Source: Prorocentrum cordatum
Taxonomy: Eukaryota > Sar > Dinophyceae > Prorocentrales > Prorocentraceae
Direction: 5' to 3'
Length of the DNA: 64,000 nucleotides
Assembly (NCBI GenBank): GCA_963575745.1
Contig: CAUYUJ010011225.1
Location: 369,001 to 433,000 of the forward strand
The notes beneath the pieces are model-generated. The model ran no database searches, had not been told where the DNA came from, and worked only from the letters and a program-made list of their open reading frames with translations. The position numbers and the translations under genes are program-made. How positions within the stretch are numbered: the stretch's first letter is position 1; the number at the start of each line of letters is the position of its first letter. This document shows, one piece after another, positions 49,008 to 59,045 of the stretch.

Positions 49008-49160
49008 AGCTTGGCATTGCTCGGACGTGTGCATTTTTCCTCGAGGAGCATCCTTGATCATTTGGCGAAAAAGCCACGCACGAAATCGAAAAAAACACAG
49101 GGAATGGACGTCCGAACGATGGCCAGAGAGGTCTCGACCCATTTCCAGGGACCGTTGTAT
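49008..49160 (+). repeat. Dispersed repeat K, copy 2
   Basis: TTGGCATTGCTCGGACGTGT, CATCCTTGATCATTTGGCG, GGGAATGGACGTCCGAACGA match 27388-27515 and 55572-55695. Confidence 0.75.
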
Positions 49161-49870
49161 CAACCCGGATCGTTATTCGACGGCCCAGGCCAAGGCAAAC
49201 GCAGCCTCGGACATAGAGTTTGCACTGGGCTTGCCGTTGTGTCGGTTTCGGCTACAGCGCGGCCACATACGGCCAGACCGGGGTATCTGATCGAGGTCGG
49301 TTCGGGGAGGGTACCTTCGTGTTCTCCGTGTTCGTTCGATGCTCTTGTGCATCCTGGGGGAGGCCACCCTCGAGAGATCTTGTGGTTTGGGGTGTGGTAG
49401 CTTGCGGAGGTTTTCATGCTCTTGGCGGATGTTCTTCTGTCCTACATGCCTCCTCGACATCAAACGCACTGTTTTCCAACGACGTGGCGAGGCACCCGGA
49501 CCCCCAATTTCAATGTTGACGCCGACACTGGCGACTGCCATTTTTTGTTGCCCCCGCGGGCCGCGCTGCGCGCGCCCGTCAACATTGAAGCTCGGGGGCG
49601 AGGGGTCTGGACAGAGACTTGCCTTTGATTTCAAGAAGGGGTGTAGGTCCGACCGTGTGGAGTTCGACAGCGAGGGCGCGGGTACGGATACGGCCGCCGC
49701 TCGTGAGGAGCCGCAGCCCGCGCCGCGCCCCCCGCGGCCGCCCCCCAAGACGATGGGCCCGTGCCAGCAGGCCAAGGCGCCCCCGCGGCCGCACGGGCGG
49801 CCACCGGCGGCGGCGGCGTGGCGGCGGCGGCGGCGATGCCCAATACCAGAACGAAGCATCATAGTGTAGA
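49161..49870. other. No gene recognised
   Basis: One plus-strand frame over 49600-49860 is Arg/Pro/Ala-rich and follows a more mixed stretch (DFKKGCRSDRVEFDSEG). Without a start or domain I do not call a gene. Confidence 0.4.
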
Positions 49871-49873
49871 GAC

Positions 49874-50065
49874 CCATGCCAAGAAACACGAGACCCATGC
49901 CAAGAGACACCCTGCTTGCCCCTAGGGTGCCCTGGGTTTCTTTGGTTTCGATGGTTTTGCTATGGAAGGCGTGGCGTTCCCACACCAAGAATCAGTGGAC
50001 GTCCTGGGGTCTCAGGGTTGGGTCTCTTGTGGAAGGTTTCTTGTGGTCGGGCCCCTACTGTAGCT
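49874..50065 (+). repeat. Dispersed repeat J, copy 2
   Basis: It carries CATGCCAAGAGACACCCTGC, GATGGTTTTGCTATGGAAGG and GGTTTCTTGTGGTCGGGCC. Its head is preceded by a short duplicate CATGCCAAGAAACACGAGAC. Confidence 0.8.
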
Positions 50066-50194
50066 TCTACGTCAGTACTCAAGGTTGATCCACTGACGGG
50101 CCCAATGTATCTTCCTTTCAGTGGCATCAAACTCATGCGAAACAGCACGCTCTCCCCTCGGGCCATGACAGGCTCAGAATGACAAGCCCTCCCC

Positions 50195-50320
50195 GGTCAA
50201 GGAAGAAAATCGCGACGGGAGGTTTGTGGCTAATTACCTTCGGTCTCTGGGCGCCCCCAGCGGGACCCAGGACCGTCAACAAAACGACTCAGGATGACGA
50301 GCCAGCAGTGGGTCGAGATC
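50195..50320 (-). repeat. Dispersed repeat A, reverse copy
   Basis: TCGCGACGGGAGGTTT, GACCGTCAACAAAACGACTC and AGGATGACGAGCC are the reverse complement of the repeat A right half. Confidence 0.7.
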
Positions 50321-50588
50321 CGTCTCTGCCTGCCTCTCGTCCCCTTTTCTCCCTCTCCGCCGCCGCGCAGCACCGACTGCCGGGAGCCGGCGGCGCCGGA
50401 CGAGGCGCCTCTGGCAGTCCTGTTCTCACGGCCCTCGCCCTGCCGAGGCGACAAGGCATGTGGCGCGCGCGCGCGACCGGGGTGCTTCCACCTGGCCGGG
50501 GTCAGCCCCAGCGAAGCGCGCTGGACGGGGGGGGCCCGAGGCGGGAATTGATGCATGACCACCGCCTGGAGGGTCAGTTTTCGGAACC
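50321..50588. other. No gene recognised
   Basis: GC-rich, with GGTGCTTCCACCTGGCCGGG and AGCGAAGCGCGCTGGACG, both repeated at 50718-50768. Confidence 0.45.
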
Positions 50589-50663
50589 CCGGAGGCGGTG
50601 GATATGGCCATTATTCGGGCCCCCCGGGGGCCGAAATATATCCATATCCACCGCCCGCTGGGG
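50589..50663. repeat. Hairpin with GGCGGTGGATATGG arms
   Basis: The left arm GGCGGTGGATATGGCC and right arm ATATATCCATATCCACCGCC pair imperfectly. An inner ATTCGGGCC-GGGCCGAA stem closes a CCCCGGGGG top. The arm repeats again at 50680-50698. Related GATATGGAT motifs lie at 54655 and 54722. Confidence 0.8.
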
Positions 50664-50794
50664 CACCAGGATGTCGGTTCCCAGGCGGTGGATATGGACA
50701 AACCCCCGCCTCGCAGGGGTGCTTCTACTTGGCCAGCGTCAAACCTAGCGAAGCGCGCTGGACGAGGGGGGCGCGCGGATGATGCCGTGGAGAG

Positions 50795-51115
50795 GGTCGA
50801 GACCTCTGGGAGTCGACGCTACTGAAAAGTCATGGCGTCGGGGGCCCCACAGGCGAGGCGGCGGCAGCGGCGGCGGTGGTGGGCCCGCTCCTGGCCCGGC
50901 CAGGCCCGGGAGGCACCGCACACCGACTTGTCTGGCCGTGGGAGGATTGTGCACCTCCCAGACCTCCTCGAGTAGTGAAAAAATCATGACGGGAAATCAT
51001 CGCCGGGCCTCGGGAGCGTCAAAAAACGACTCAGGATGCAAAGCCGGTCATGGGGTAAGGGTCGGGACCTCTGGGGGTCGACGTAATGAAAAAATCATGA
51101 CGTCGGGGGTCTGGG
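50795..51115 (-). repeat. Two dispersed repeat A copies, reverse orientation
   Basis: GTCGAGACCTCTGGGAGTCG-CATGGCGTCGGGGG (50795-50845) and a fuller copy at 50975-51115 with AAAAAATCATGACGGGAAA, AAAAAACGACTCAGGATG and GACCTCTGGGGGTCGACG. Confidence 0.75.
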
Positions 51116-51320
51116 CTCCCCTCCCCCCCAGGCTTGCCCCCCCTTTCCCCCCCCCCTCAGGATAACCTAACCTGGCCGGTTGTGCAGGTCCGGGGTGGTG
51201 GGGCGCGGGCATATGCAGGGCTGCCCACAGCGCGAAGGTTGGGTTATCGACCGACCCCCCCCCTCCCCCCCCCCCAGATAACCGGGGTTATCGCCGATTC
51301 AAAAAAAACGGTCTCCTGTC

Positions 51321-51489
51321 GGCCACGCGCAGAGGGGGGTATGGGAGAGGGGGGAAGGCTTCTTAGAAGCACCAGTGCCTCTTAGAAGGTGCGGGCCTCG
51401 TCTGTAGGTGTAAGGCCGGCGCCTTCTGCGAAGCAGCCTGCTCCTAAGAAGCCTTCCCCCCTCCCCCATACCCCCCTTTGCGCGCTGCC
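51321..51489. mobile_element. Nested foldback element, family IV, copy 2
   Basis: 169 bp with three nested inverted repeats. Outer: GGCCACGCGCAGAGGGGGGT with TTGCGCGCTGCC. Middle: GGGGGGAAGGCTTCTTAGAA with TAAGAAGCCTTCCCCC. Inner: CTTAGAAGGTGCGGGCC with GGCCGGCGCCTTCTGCG. Together they pair almost end to end. No coding capacity. Confidence 0.85.
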
Positions 51490-51526
51490 AAACGTCTCAG
51501 GCTTTACGAAACCGATACAGAGGAGA

Positions 51527-51700
51527 CCCATGCCAAGAAACACCCTGCTTGCCGCCAGGGTGCCCTGGGTTTCTTGGGTTTTCATGGTTTTGCGATGGAG
51601 CGCATGACGTTCCCACGCCCAAAATCGATGGACGTCCTGGGGTCTCAGGGTTGGGTTTCTTGTGGAAGGTTTCTTGTGGTCGGGCCTCCACTGTAGTGAT
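51527..51700 (+). repeat. Dispersed repeat J, copy 3
   Basis: CCCATGCCAAGAAACACCCT through GGTTTCTTGTGGTCGGGCCT and CCACTGTAG, the most complete copy. Confidence 0.8.
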
Positions 51701-52685
51701 GTGATATGACTGCTGCGTCCCCCGTCCTTTTAAATACTACCTGGATCCAGGGCGCTCGCCCGCAGGCGTGTCACCAGTTGAGCACAGTGTCGTGCTCCTG
51801 CCCCCGTTCGGCGACGACCTGGGGGTGGGCTCCGGCGAGCTGCGGGGCCCGATGCGCGAGGGTGTTTCGCAAGAGCGGCGCGAAAAGTGCACCCCACCTC
51901 CACCTGCCCTTGCCCCCTGGGCAGGGGGGGGTCAAGTGGTGGTGGGGTGGGGTGCTGTTTTGCTCCCCTGTGGTGGGGCCGTCCGTTAAGGAATGTGCCC
52001 GGGAGGATCAGGACCCTGGAGGAGTCCTCATCTAATGAGGGCGGCGGCGGTACCCATGGTCAATGCGCGTTCGGGGTTCCAGACCCTGGATTCCTGATCC
52101 AGTGGAGGTAGGATTTCTCATGGATTGGACGTGGTGTCTCGTGCTTCGGGGTTTGGATGGGTGTGGTTTTGACTCGCTGTGCCGAAGTCGAGTCCGCTTT
52201 CCCTGTCGGCCCGCGCTATACCCGCTCGTGCGGCGCCGTCTCGGGGAAGAGCCTCGCCCTCGGCGGTGACGGGCGACGCCTTGAGGACGCGGAGAGTTGG
52301 CTGCTGGCCGTGGCGGACCTACGTTGTGTCTCTGGGAGGCATCGTGCGACGGCTGTGCTTGGGCCGCGGGGTCGGCAATCCAGACGTGCGGTGTCCCGAC
52401 TTCTCCAGCACGGGGGCCCCAGAAGTCTCCGCCCTTTCCCCAGGACCGGCTCTTCATCCTGAGTCGTCTTTTGGTACGGTCCCGGGGCTCGGCGAGGGCC
52501 CCCAGAGGCCGAAAAATAGGCAAAACCTCAGTTCTCTTTTCCCCAGATCTTAGGAATGGGCTTTTGGTTGTTCCCCATATCCTAAGATGTTTTTTCTTGT
52601 GATTCTCCATAGCCAAACTATGGGTTCTTGTTATTATTTTGACCGCGCCGACTCCTTCTTACACCTCACCTTTCTCATCCTCCCC
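51701..52685. other. No gene recognised; dispersed repeats inside
   Basis: It contains a GGGGGCGTTGG-type relative at 51965-52105 and a repeat A fragment at 52440-52535. Frames on both strands lack domains. Confidence 0.45.
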
Positions 52686-52697
52686 CTCCTTTCATAT

Positions 52698-52711
52698 GAT
52701 GATGACGATGG

Positions 52712-52777
<66 letters not shown>

Positions 52778-52907
52778 GGAGTAGGAGGAGGAGGAGGAGG
52801 AGGAGGGGGAGGAGGAGAAGGATGATACTAACGATGAAGGGTGTGATGACGATATTCACGACGACGATGATGATCGATGGTGATGGTGATGGTGAACATG
52901 ATGTCGT

Positions 52908-52954
<47 letters not shown>

Positions 52955-53098
52955 GTGATGATGATACTGGTACTGATTATGATGATGACGATGATGGTGA
53001 TGGTGATGGCGATGGCGATGATGGTGCTGAGGATGAGTATGAGGATGGGGGTGATGAGGATGAGGATGAGGATGATGCTGATGATGCTGATAATGCGC
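52698..53098. repeat. (GAT)n arrays with a GGA insert
   Basis: (GAT)n 52698-52780, (GGA)n 52782-52820, then a GAT-rich degenerate array at 52865-53098. Confidence 0.95.
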
Positions 53099-53129
53099 CA
53101 TCCCGATGGCGGACATGCTGCTGGCGCGA

Positions 53130-53275
53130 CCGCCCATCGCTGGCTGCTGAAAACAGGGCCGCCGAAGTCGGTGAATGAGGCTCTCAAGCGCTTCAAGAAG
53201 AATGAGGGTTTCACGGCGGAGAGAGCCGTTCTGCTTGCCAAGAAATACGGGATGGCGCTGCCACAAGAAGAGTAG
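53130..53275 (+). pseudogene. Possible C-terminal coding fragment
   Basis: Directly after the GAT array one plus-strand frame becomes protein-like. It reads to a TAG at 53275, including NEALKRFKKNEGFTAER and LLAKKYGMALPQEE, a charged helix-like C-terminus. The upstream part of the same frame is only the microsatellite, so no start can be assigned. It could be the last exon of a gene, or a fossil whose 5' part was replaced by the array. Product not recognised. The neighbouring 53280-54300 is less repetitive than most of the window but holds no clear gene. Confidence 0.3.
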
Positions 53276-54360
53276 TTGATTTGGCCTTCTGTGGTCTAGT
53301 GCCACGTGCGGACGGTCTTGCATGAGCTGGCTCACATGAGCAAGCCGATCCGTTTTTCTGCGGCAACTGCATGAACGTGACCAAGCTGCCAGCCCGACGC
53401 GAAGCGCCAGCGACTTATTTTGCCAGTTTCCCGCGCGCCAAGCCGCGCGCTGCTCGATGCCAAATGTAGATAGTCGCCTGATTCATCGGCCCGATGCTAA
53501 GGGCGGGCGGTCTGGCCCGACAGCATCTGCCGACGACGCTTTTTGTTCTGGTGGCGTACAGGACTTGCTCTGGCCGCTGGAGAAACGAGCCGCATGTCCT
53601 GACGTGCATATACGTCCCCGTGAAGAATAGGTTATAACAAAAATGGCACAGGGATGGATACCGACACGATGTTGGATGGAAGCGGGCGGGGCCCGTCGCA
53701 TTAAATAACATCCGCATGCCAATGTTACGGAACGCCGCGTCGCATGCGCTGCGCGGTGCGTGTTAGCCATCCGGCTGCGGGAACGAAGCCGAAAGGCAGA
53801 TCCTGGAACTGCCCATGCCAGCGGCCCAGTGAAGGATCAACCTGGAAGAGCACCCAGGCATCAAGTGGCATGCGCCTCCAAATGTTGCCACCAGGCGTGC
53901 GAGCCAAAGTATGGCATATCTGTAACGTGACCCAGGGTGCACACCTGCGCACGCTGACAACATTGAAAGGCGAATCTTACTTAATGATTGTGTTCGGGCG
54001 CTGCCGCCTGCAGATTATTCAAGATGATCGTCTTGACGATGTTGTTATAACTTTGTCCCAGTTGTGTACATTCTTCCTGAGCTAAGCCGTGCCCAGACTC
54101 ATGCGCACAGACCCACCCGTACTACTGATATTCATTCGCATTCGAATTCATTCACAGTGGGACTCATTGTCAGTCAGTCAATAATCAAGGTCATCCATAC
54201 TCGAGGTCTCTTGCGCCTAGACACCCACGGGGGCACGGTCCATGCGAATCAATGCGCATATGGGGAGTTCAACGCAGTGAATAATTTGTTCAGGGCCCGA
54301 GAGGGTTCGGGCCTGGGGGTCAAGAGTCGAGACCCCTGGGGCGCGTTCTGACCAGAATTT
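53276..54360. other. Low-repeat segment, no gene recognised
   Basis: About 1 kb with balanced composition and no shared repeats. Both strands have frames of 75-113 codons (for example 53744-54085 plus and 53952-53725 minus) that overlap each other, and neither has a domain. Confidence 0.4.
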
Positions 54361-54900
54361 GGAGACCAATCCAAGTGTGGCGACGAGACATTCCCCAGAG
54401 GCCCGAAAAGCCCTCGAGGTCCGACGCCTCTTCGAGGCGAAGGGGAGGCTGGGTGCCGCCAGGGGTCGGCTCGGGTTGGCGCCTCCCTGATCAGGCGCCT
54501 TCGCTCCGGGCGCCCCGGCCCGCGAGCCCGCAGTGCCCCGGCCCGGGTGCTGCGACCTGGCCCCGCTACGCTGGCGAGGGCCGCGCCGACCTGCCGCAGG
54601 ATCGGCGCCGCGCCCCCCGCCAAGCTCCCGCGCCCCGCCCGCGCGGGCGAGGCGCGTATCCATATCCGTTGCGTCTTGGAGTCTTTCGGGATCCGAAATC
54701 ACCAGGAAGCAGAGGCGCGGTGGATATGGATGAGAAGCTGGCCCGTGCGCCTCGGCCTTTAGGCGTGCTCGAAAGTTTCGGACGCACTGGGTCTGGATAT
54801 CGATGTTGCCCGCAGCCCGCTCTTGGGCAGGTGGGCTCGGCCAGACATTCTCTCGTCCTGACCAACAAAAAAACGAGGGGAGTTGTTATATGATTTCCTG
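54361..54900. other. No gene recognised; GC-rich
   Basis: CG-rich sequence with GATATGGAT hairpin-family words near 54655 and 54722. Frames are compositional. Confidence 0.45.
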
Positions 54901-55029
54901 TTTGGGGGGGCCCTCGCGGGGCCCCCGGGTCGTCAACAAAACGACCCAGGACGAAGTTAACTTGTCCCGGGAACAGCGCCAGGACTTCAGGGCCCACTTG
55001 TTTCACATCAGTCAGGACATCGCACCCAG

Positions 55030-55205
55030 ACCCCCGACGTCGTGATCTTTTCACAACGTCGGCCCCCAGAGGTCTAGTCTGAACCCCTTCCCCAGGACCG
55101 CTTTTTCATCCCCAGTCGTTTTTTGATGGTCCCGAGGCCTGGTTGGGGCTCCCAGGGGCCGAAAATAGAGAAAAACCTCCCGTCGTGACTTTCTCGCGAC
55201 GCGAG
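55030..55205 (+). repeat. Dispersed repeat A, near-complete copy
   Basis: Order: CCCGACGTCGTGATCTTTTC, CCCCCAGAGGTCT, CCCCAGGACCGCTTTTTCAT, AGTCGTTTTTTGATGGTCCC, GGGGCCGAAAATAGAG and AACCTCCCGTCGTGACTTT. Other copies or fragments were seen at 42460, 43060, 46300, 50195, 50795, 50975, 52440, 54905, 55965, 58535 and 60470, on both strands. Confidence 0.8.
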
Positions 55206-55264
55206 GAGGTCTAGGCATGTCGGGGCCTGCCAGGCCCGCCCACGAGGCGCACGGCAGCCGCACC

Positions 55265-55370
55265 GCTCGGGGGAAGAAGGGGCGGGGGGTACGGAATTTG
55301 CTGCGTGCGGAGCGGGTTTCGGCTCCGCCGCCGGGCGCTGTCCTGGACGCATAGGGGCGCCGGGCAAGTC
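55265..55370. repeat. Family V-related fragment
   Basis: GGGGTACGGAATTTGCTGCG and GGCGCCGGGC resemble the interior of the inverted-repeat element at 60568-60757. Confidence 0.5.
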
Positions 55371-55412
55371 ACCTGCGTGAGCTTTGGCATCGCTCGGACG
55401 TGTACCCATCGG

Positions 55413-55695
55413 TAGTTGAAAGTAGCCCTTTTTGGATGCCCATCTCCCAACCTACGTTGAGCGCCTTCCTACTTCAATGATCGAGTGGCTTCACCTTCTC
55501 TTTAGGGGGCGGGCGGACACCCAATCTACTTTCAACGTCTTCCTACTTCATGTTTCTCCCTAATTCTTCCGACCGATGCGTACATTTTTTCGGCGAGGAC
55601 CATCCAGGAACATCTTGGATCACCTTGCGAGAAAGAAACGCGCGAAGCCAAAAAAACAACACGGGGAATGGACGTCCGAGCGATGGCCAGGAGCT
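55413..55695 (+). repeat. Dispersed repeats L (copy 2) and K (copy 3)
   Basis: Repeat L from GTTGAAAGTAGCCC to TTCTTCCGACCGA is fused to repeat K (GTACATTTTTTCGGCGAGGA, GGGAATGGACGTCCGAGCGA). Confidence 0.7.
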
Positions 55696-55735
55696 GATTT
55701 GTTCACCCCACCTGGCGCTGTCCCCCCCTTGTCTC

Positions 55736-55901
55736 GGCCACGCGCAGAGGTGATTTAGGGGAGGGGGGAAGGCTTCTCAGAAGCACCCCTGCTTCTCAGA
55801 AGGCGCGGGCCTTCTCTGCAGATGTAGGGCCGCGCCTTCTGAGGAGGGCCTCCCTCTAAGAAGCCTTCCCCTCTTCCCCCTACCCCCTTGTGCGCGCCGC
55901 C
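55736..55901. mobile_element. Nested foldback element, family IV, copy 3
   Basis: About 166 bp, with GGCCACGCGCAGAGG, GGAAGGCTTCTCAGAAGCAC, an inner CTTCTCAGAAGGCGCGGGCC paired with CCGCGCCTTCTGAGGAG, then TCTAAGAAGCCTTCCCC and TGCGCGCCGCC. The inner stem shows compensated changes relative to copy 2. Confidence 0.85.
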
Positions 55902-55964
55902 AATTGACGCCCGACCTGGATCGTGAGTGGACGGGAACGGGGGGCCGACTTAACTATTCCCAGA

Positions 55965-56095
55965 CCCCCGACGCCATGATTGCGCACGGCGTGCGCACCC
56001 AGGCATCTCGCCCCAGTGCCTGGGGACCGGCTCTTCATCCCGAGTCGACTCGGGATGAGGAGTTTGTTTTTTGATGGTCCGGGAGTCGATTCTGG
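55965..56095 (+). repeat. Dispersed repeat A fragment
   Basis: CCCCGACGCCATGATTGCGC, GGGACCGGCTCTTCATCC and GTTTTTTGATGGTCCGGG. Confidence 0.65.
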
Positions 56096-56525
56096 GAGGA
56101 GGACGAGGAGGAGGAGGAGGAGGAGGACGAGGAGGAGGAGGAGAAGGAGGAGGAGGAGGAAGAGGGGGAAGAGGAGGAGGACGAGAAGCATGAGGAGGAG
56201 GAGCATGAGGAGGAGGAGGAGGACGATAAAGAGGAGGAGGATGATGATGATGATGATGATGAGGAGGAGGAGGAGGAGGAGGAGGGGGAGGAGAGGAGGA
56301 GGAGAGGAGGGAGGAGGAGGAGGAGGGGGAGGGGGAGGAGGAGGGAGGAGGGAGGAGGAGGAGGAGGAGAGGAGGAGGAGGGAAGGGGGAGGAGGAGGAG
56401 GGAGGATGGAGGAGGAGGAGAGGAGGAGGAGGAGGAGGAGGAGGAGGGAGGAGGAGGAGGAGGAGGAGGAGGAGAGGAGGAGGAGGAGGAGGAGGAGGAG
56501 GAAGGAGGAGGAGAGGGAGGAGGAG
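56096..56525. repeat. (GGA)n array
   Basis: GGA with GAC, GAT and AGG interruptions over about 430 bases. Confidence 0.96.
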
Positions 56526-56529
56526 GTCT

Positions 56530-56960
56530 CGGGAGCCTTGAGACGGGGGTCACTGCAAACGGGGGTCAGCCAGGAGTCGCTCCTGCGTGTGTAGCCGGAC
56601 AGCCGGCCCCGGGGAGGGGGTCGGGGATTCGAGGGCCGCGGCCCTCGCGACCTCGCGACCTCGCGGCCCTCTCCCTGGGCAGTTCTTCGCCAGGGGTCCC
56701 CTGCTGATGGCCCGGGGGCCCAGCAACGGGCCCAAGTCGGGAGCCTCGATCTGGGGGTCAGTGCAAACGGGGGCCAGCCAGAGCGCCCGATCCTGCAGGA
56801 TCCTGCAGGGCCAGGGTCGCATTGCCCCGGGCTTGGGCGCAGGATCCTGCAGGGTCCTTCGCATTGCCCCGGGTCTGGGTGCACGATCTTGCAGGAGCTT
56901 GCAGGATTCTGCAAGGCCTGACTGACCCAGGTCTGGATTGACCCGGGTCAGAAGTTCCCC
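56530..56960 (+). repeat. CTGCAGGATCCTG-rich dispersed repeat, copy 3
   Basis: GACGGGGGTCACTGCAAACG, GTGTGTAGCCGGACAGCCGG, then GATCCTGCAGGATCCTGCAG and CATTGCCCCGGGCTTGGGCG. It parallels 47880-48245 in the same order. Confidence 0.78.
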
Positions 56961-56977
56961 GATGCTCGCACTTTGGG

Positions 56978-57075
56978 GCCGCGACCGATTCTGGAGGCAA
57001 ATCGGCCGCCATGCCAACAAAGTGGGAAGCAACATCGACAGGGACCGATCTCGTCGGTCGCGACCGGAGTCCAGT
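56978..57075 (-). repeat. GGTCGCGACC dispersed repeat, partial copy 4
   Basis: GCGACCGATTCTGGAGGCAA to GATCTCGTCGGTCGCGACCG. Only about half the unit remains. Confidence 0.65.
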
Positions 57076-57111
57076 GTCCAAAAGATCCGGGCGCGGGGGG
57101 GGGGCGGGTCG

Positions 57112-57245
57112 ACTACACGTAAGAGTGACCTTTCGCCGGAGCGACCTCCGGTGCGGGCCCAGTGGGGCCCCCCGATCGCCGGACGCGGTGCGGGGTTAGC
57201 GTCTTGCGCGCACCCCGCGGCCCCCAATGAACCGCGCACCAAAGG
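57112..57245. mobile_element. Inverted-repeat element, family VIII, truncated copy 3
   Basis: CTACACGTAAGAGTGACC and GGGCCCAGTGGGGCCCCCCG match the left and centre of the family. The right arm is missing after CACCAAAGGT. Confidence 0.65.
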
Positions 57246-57597
57246 TTTGGGCGGGGCGCGCTCGCGCGGAGGCCCGCGCGGAGGCCCTGAAGGAGGCCCG
57301 GGGTGCTGAGCGCCGGCGGGGCGCCCTGCTGGGCCGGGCGGCCGCGGGCCTCGGAGCGCTCACAAGCCGGAGCAGGTCGAGAGGCGCCCCTCCCATCTCC
57401 GGAGGGTCGGAGTCGAGCCGTGGCGAAGCGTTTTCTGGCTCGCCCAGAGGGTCGCTCCTGCGTGTCGCCGAGCTGGGCGGCTCGATCGATCGGCCCTCGG
57501 CCTCCTCGCCCTCCTCCTGGCGCAGGGGGCCCACTCGGCAGGCGCTGCGGCCTCGCCCGCGGGCCATCCCGCGGGCCACTCGGGCTGCACTGATGCA
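57246..57597. other. No gene recognised
   Basis: CG-rich. Frames on both strands encode Ala/Arg/Ser-rich products without domains. Confidence 0.45.
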
Positions 57598-57716
57598 GGC
57601 CTCGTCTCCCTCCTCGTCTCCCTCCTCCCCCTCCCCCTCCCCCTCCCCCTCCTCCTCCTCCTCCTCCTCCTCCTCCTCCTCCTCCTCCTCCTCCTCCTCC
57701 TCCTCCTCCTCCTCCG
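57598..57716. repeat. (CCT)n microsatellite
   Basis: CCT with CGT and CCC variants at the left. Confidence 0.96.
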
Positions 57717-57722
57717 CTCCAG

Positions 57723-57840
57723 ATGGGGTCGCTGGATCGCGCCGGCGGCCCGATGTGGACCCCGAGCTTCTCCGCGCCGACGGCGCCGATGGCGCCGATG
57801 CATCGGCGATGCGGCGTGATCCTCCGACTCCGCTTGGAAG
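57723..57840. mobile_element. Foldback element, family II, short copy
   Basis: ATGGGGTCGCTGGATCGCGC at the left and GATGCGGCGTGATCCTCCGA at the right are inverted, with GCCGATGCATCGGCGATG near the right. Shorter than copy 1. Confidence 0.6.
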
Positions 57841-58061
57841 GCCTCCGACTGACGAGGAGGAGGCCCGGCTGCATGCAGCGGCACGTTCCAGAGAGGGGGT
57901 CCTCGCCTCGGGAGGGGTCGGGGAGTTGGCGTCTTGCCTTCGGCCGAGGCCGGCGGGAAGCTCTCTGGGTCTCCCAGATGGTCACCGAGCGCGTTCCACT
58001 ACTCGCAAAGTGCCTACTCCCGAACGTCCGCACAAAAGCACATGCCTTCCTCTATGTAATT

Positions 58062-58223
58062 AAGGGCTCCCACGAGGGCGCGAAGTTGTTCGCGCTTCGC
58101 GGTCCTCGTTCCTTCTCCTCCTCCTCGTCCTCCTTTTCTCCGTTTGGGGGGGGCGGCGCGAGAGCGCGAAGTTATTCGCACTTCGCGCTTCGCGCAGCGC
58201 GAAGCGCGAAGTTGGGAGCCCTT
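58062..58223. mobile_element. GCGCGAAGT inverted-repeat element, family VII, copy 2
   Basis: Exact terminal inverted repeats AAGGGCTCCCA (58062-58072) and TGGGAGCCCTT (58213-58223). Subterminal CGCGAAGT words are also inverted. A possible 5-bp flanking duplication GTAAT lies just outside. No coding capacity. Confidence 0.75.
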
Positions 58224-58305
58224 GGTAATGGATCGTAGATCCCCGGCGGCGAATCCAGGCCATTTGCGAGTAGTTTTTGTTGCGAGTAGTGGAACGCGGT
58301 TGTTT

Positions 58306-58495
58306 AGATGGGGTCGGAGTAGATGGGGTCGGAGGATCGCGCAGCATCGACGATTCATCGCCGACGCATCGGCGATGCGGCTCGACGCCAACCCCGATGC
58401 TCTCCACGCCGGCGTCGCAGGTGCATCGCCGACTTCGCCAGTGCATCGCCGATGCATCGCCGATGCATCGCCGATGCTCGGGCCGCATGTGGCAC
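58306..58495. mobile_element. Foldback element, family II, copy 3
   Basis: AGATGGGGTCGGAGTAGATG and GGGTCGGAGGATCGCGCAGC match the left arm of 22891-23125. The interior has repeated CATCGCCGATG. The right arm is missing or too diverged to see. Confidence 0.7.
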
Positions 58496-58534
58496 CTTGA
58501 GTCGAAACCATTGATACGGACCCCCTCTGCGACC

Positions 58535-58700
58535 CAGAGATCCGACGTCGTGATTTTTTCAATGCGGGGCCCCCGGAGGTCTCGACCAGTTCCCCGGGAC
58601 CGGTTTATCATCCTGAGTCGTTTTTTGACGGTCCTGGGGCCCGGCGAGAGGGCCCCTTGAGGCCGAAAATTGTGAAAAACCTCCGTCTTGATTTTTTTCA
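58535..58700 (+). repeat. Dispersed repeat A copy
   Basis: CCGACGTCGTGATTTTTTCA, GGTCTCGACCAGTTCCCC, AGTCGTTTTTTGACGGTCCT, GAGGCCGAAAATTGTG. Confidence 0.78.
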
Positions 58701-58704
58701 ATGC

Positions 58705-59045
58705 GTTGGATCTCTGGGGAGGCCTCTGGAGGCAGAGCGGGTGCGGCCCCGCCGGCGGAGGCAGGCGGGAGCAACACCTCTAGGCAGGGAATGGACGTCC
58801 GAGCGATGGCGAGCTTTGAGCCGAAGCCATTGATATAGGGACCCCCTCTACGAGGCCTCTGGAGGCAGAGCGGGTGCAGCCCCGCCGGCGGAGGCAGGCG
58901 GGACCAACACCTCTATAGGCGGCGGCTCACGCGGAGGCCTCCGCGCGTCACGGACGTGGAGCGCACGCCGGCGAAAGGGCGCCCCGGGGGCGGCCAGCTG
59001 CGCCCTGGGTAGGGCGCCGAGTGGCGTGCAGGTGGGGCCCAGTCG
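58705..59045. other. No gene recognised; local duplication
   Basis: GAGGCCTCTGGAGGCAGAGC and GCCCCGCCGGCGGAGGCAGG occur twice (about 58718-58775 and 58852-58900). No gene. Confidence 0.6.
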
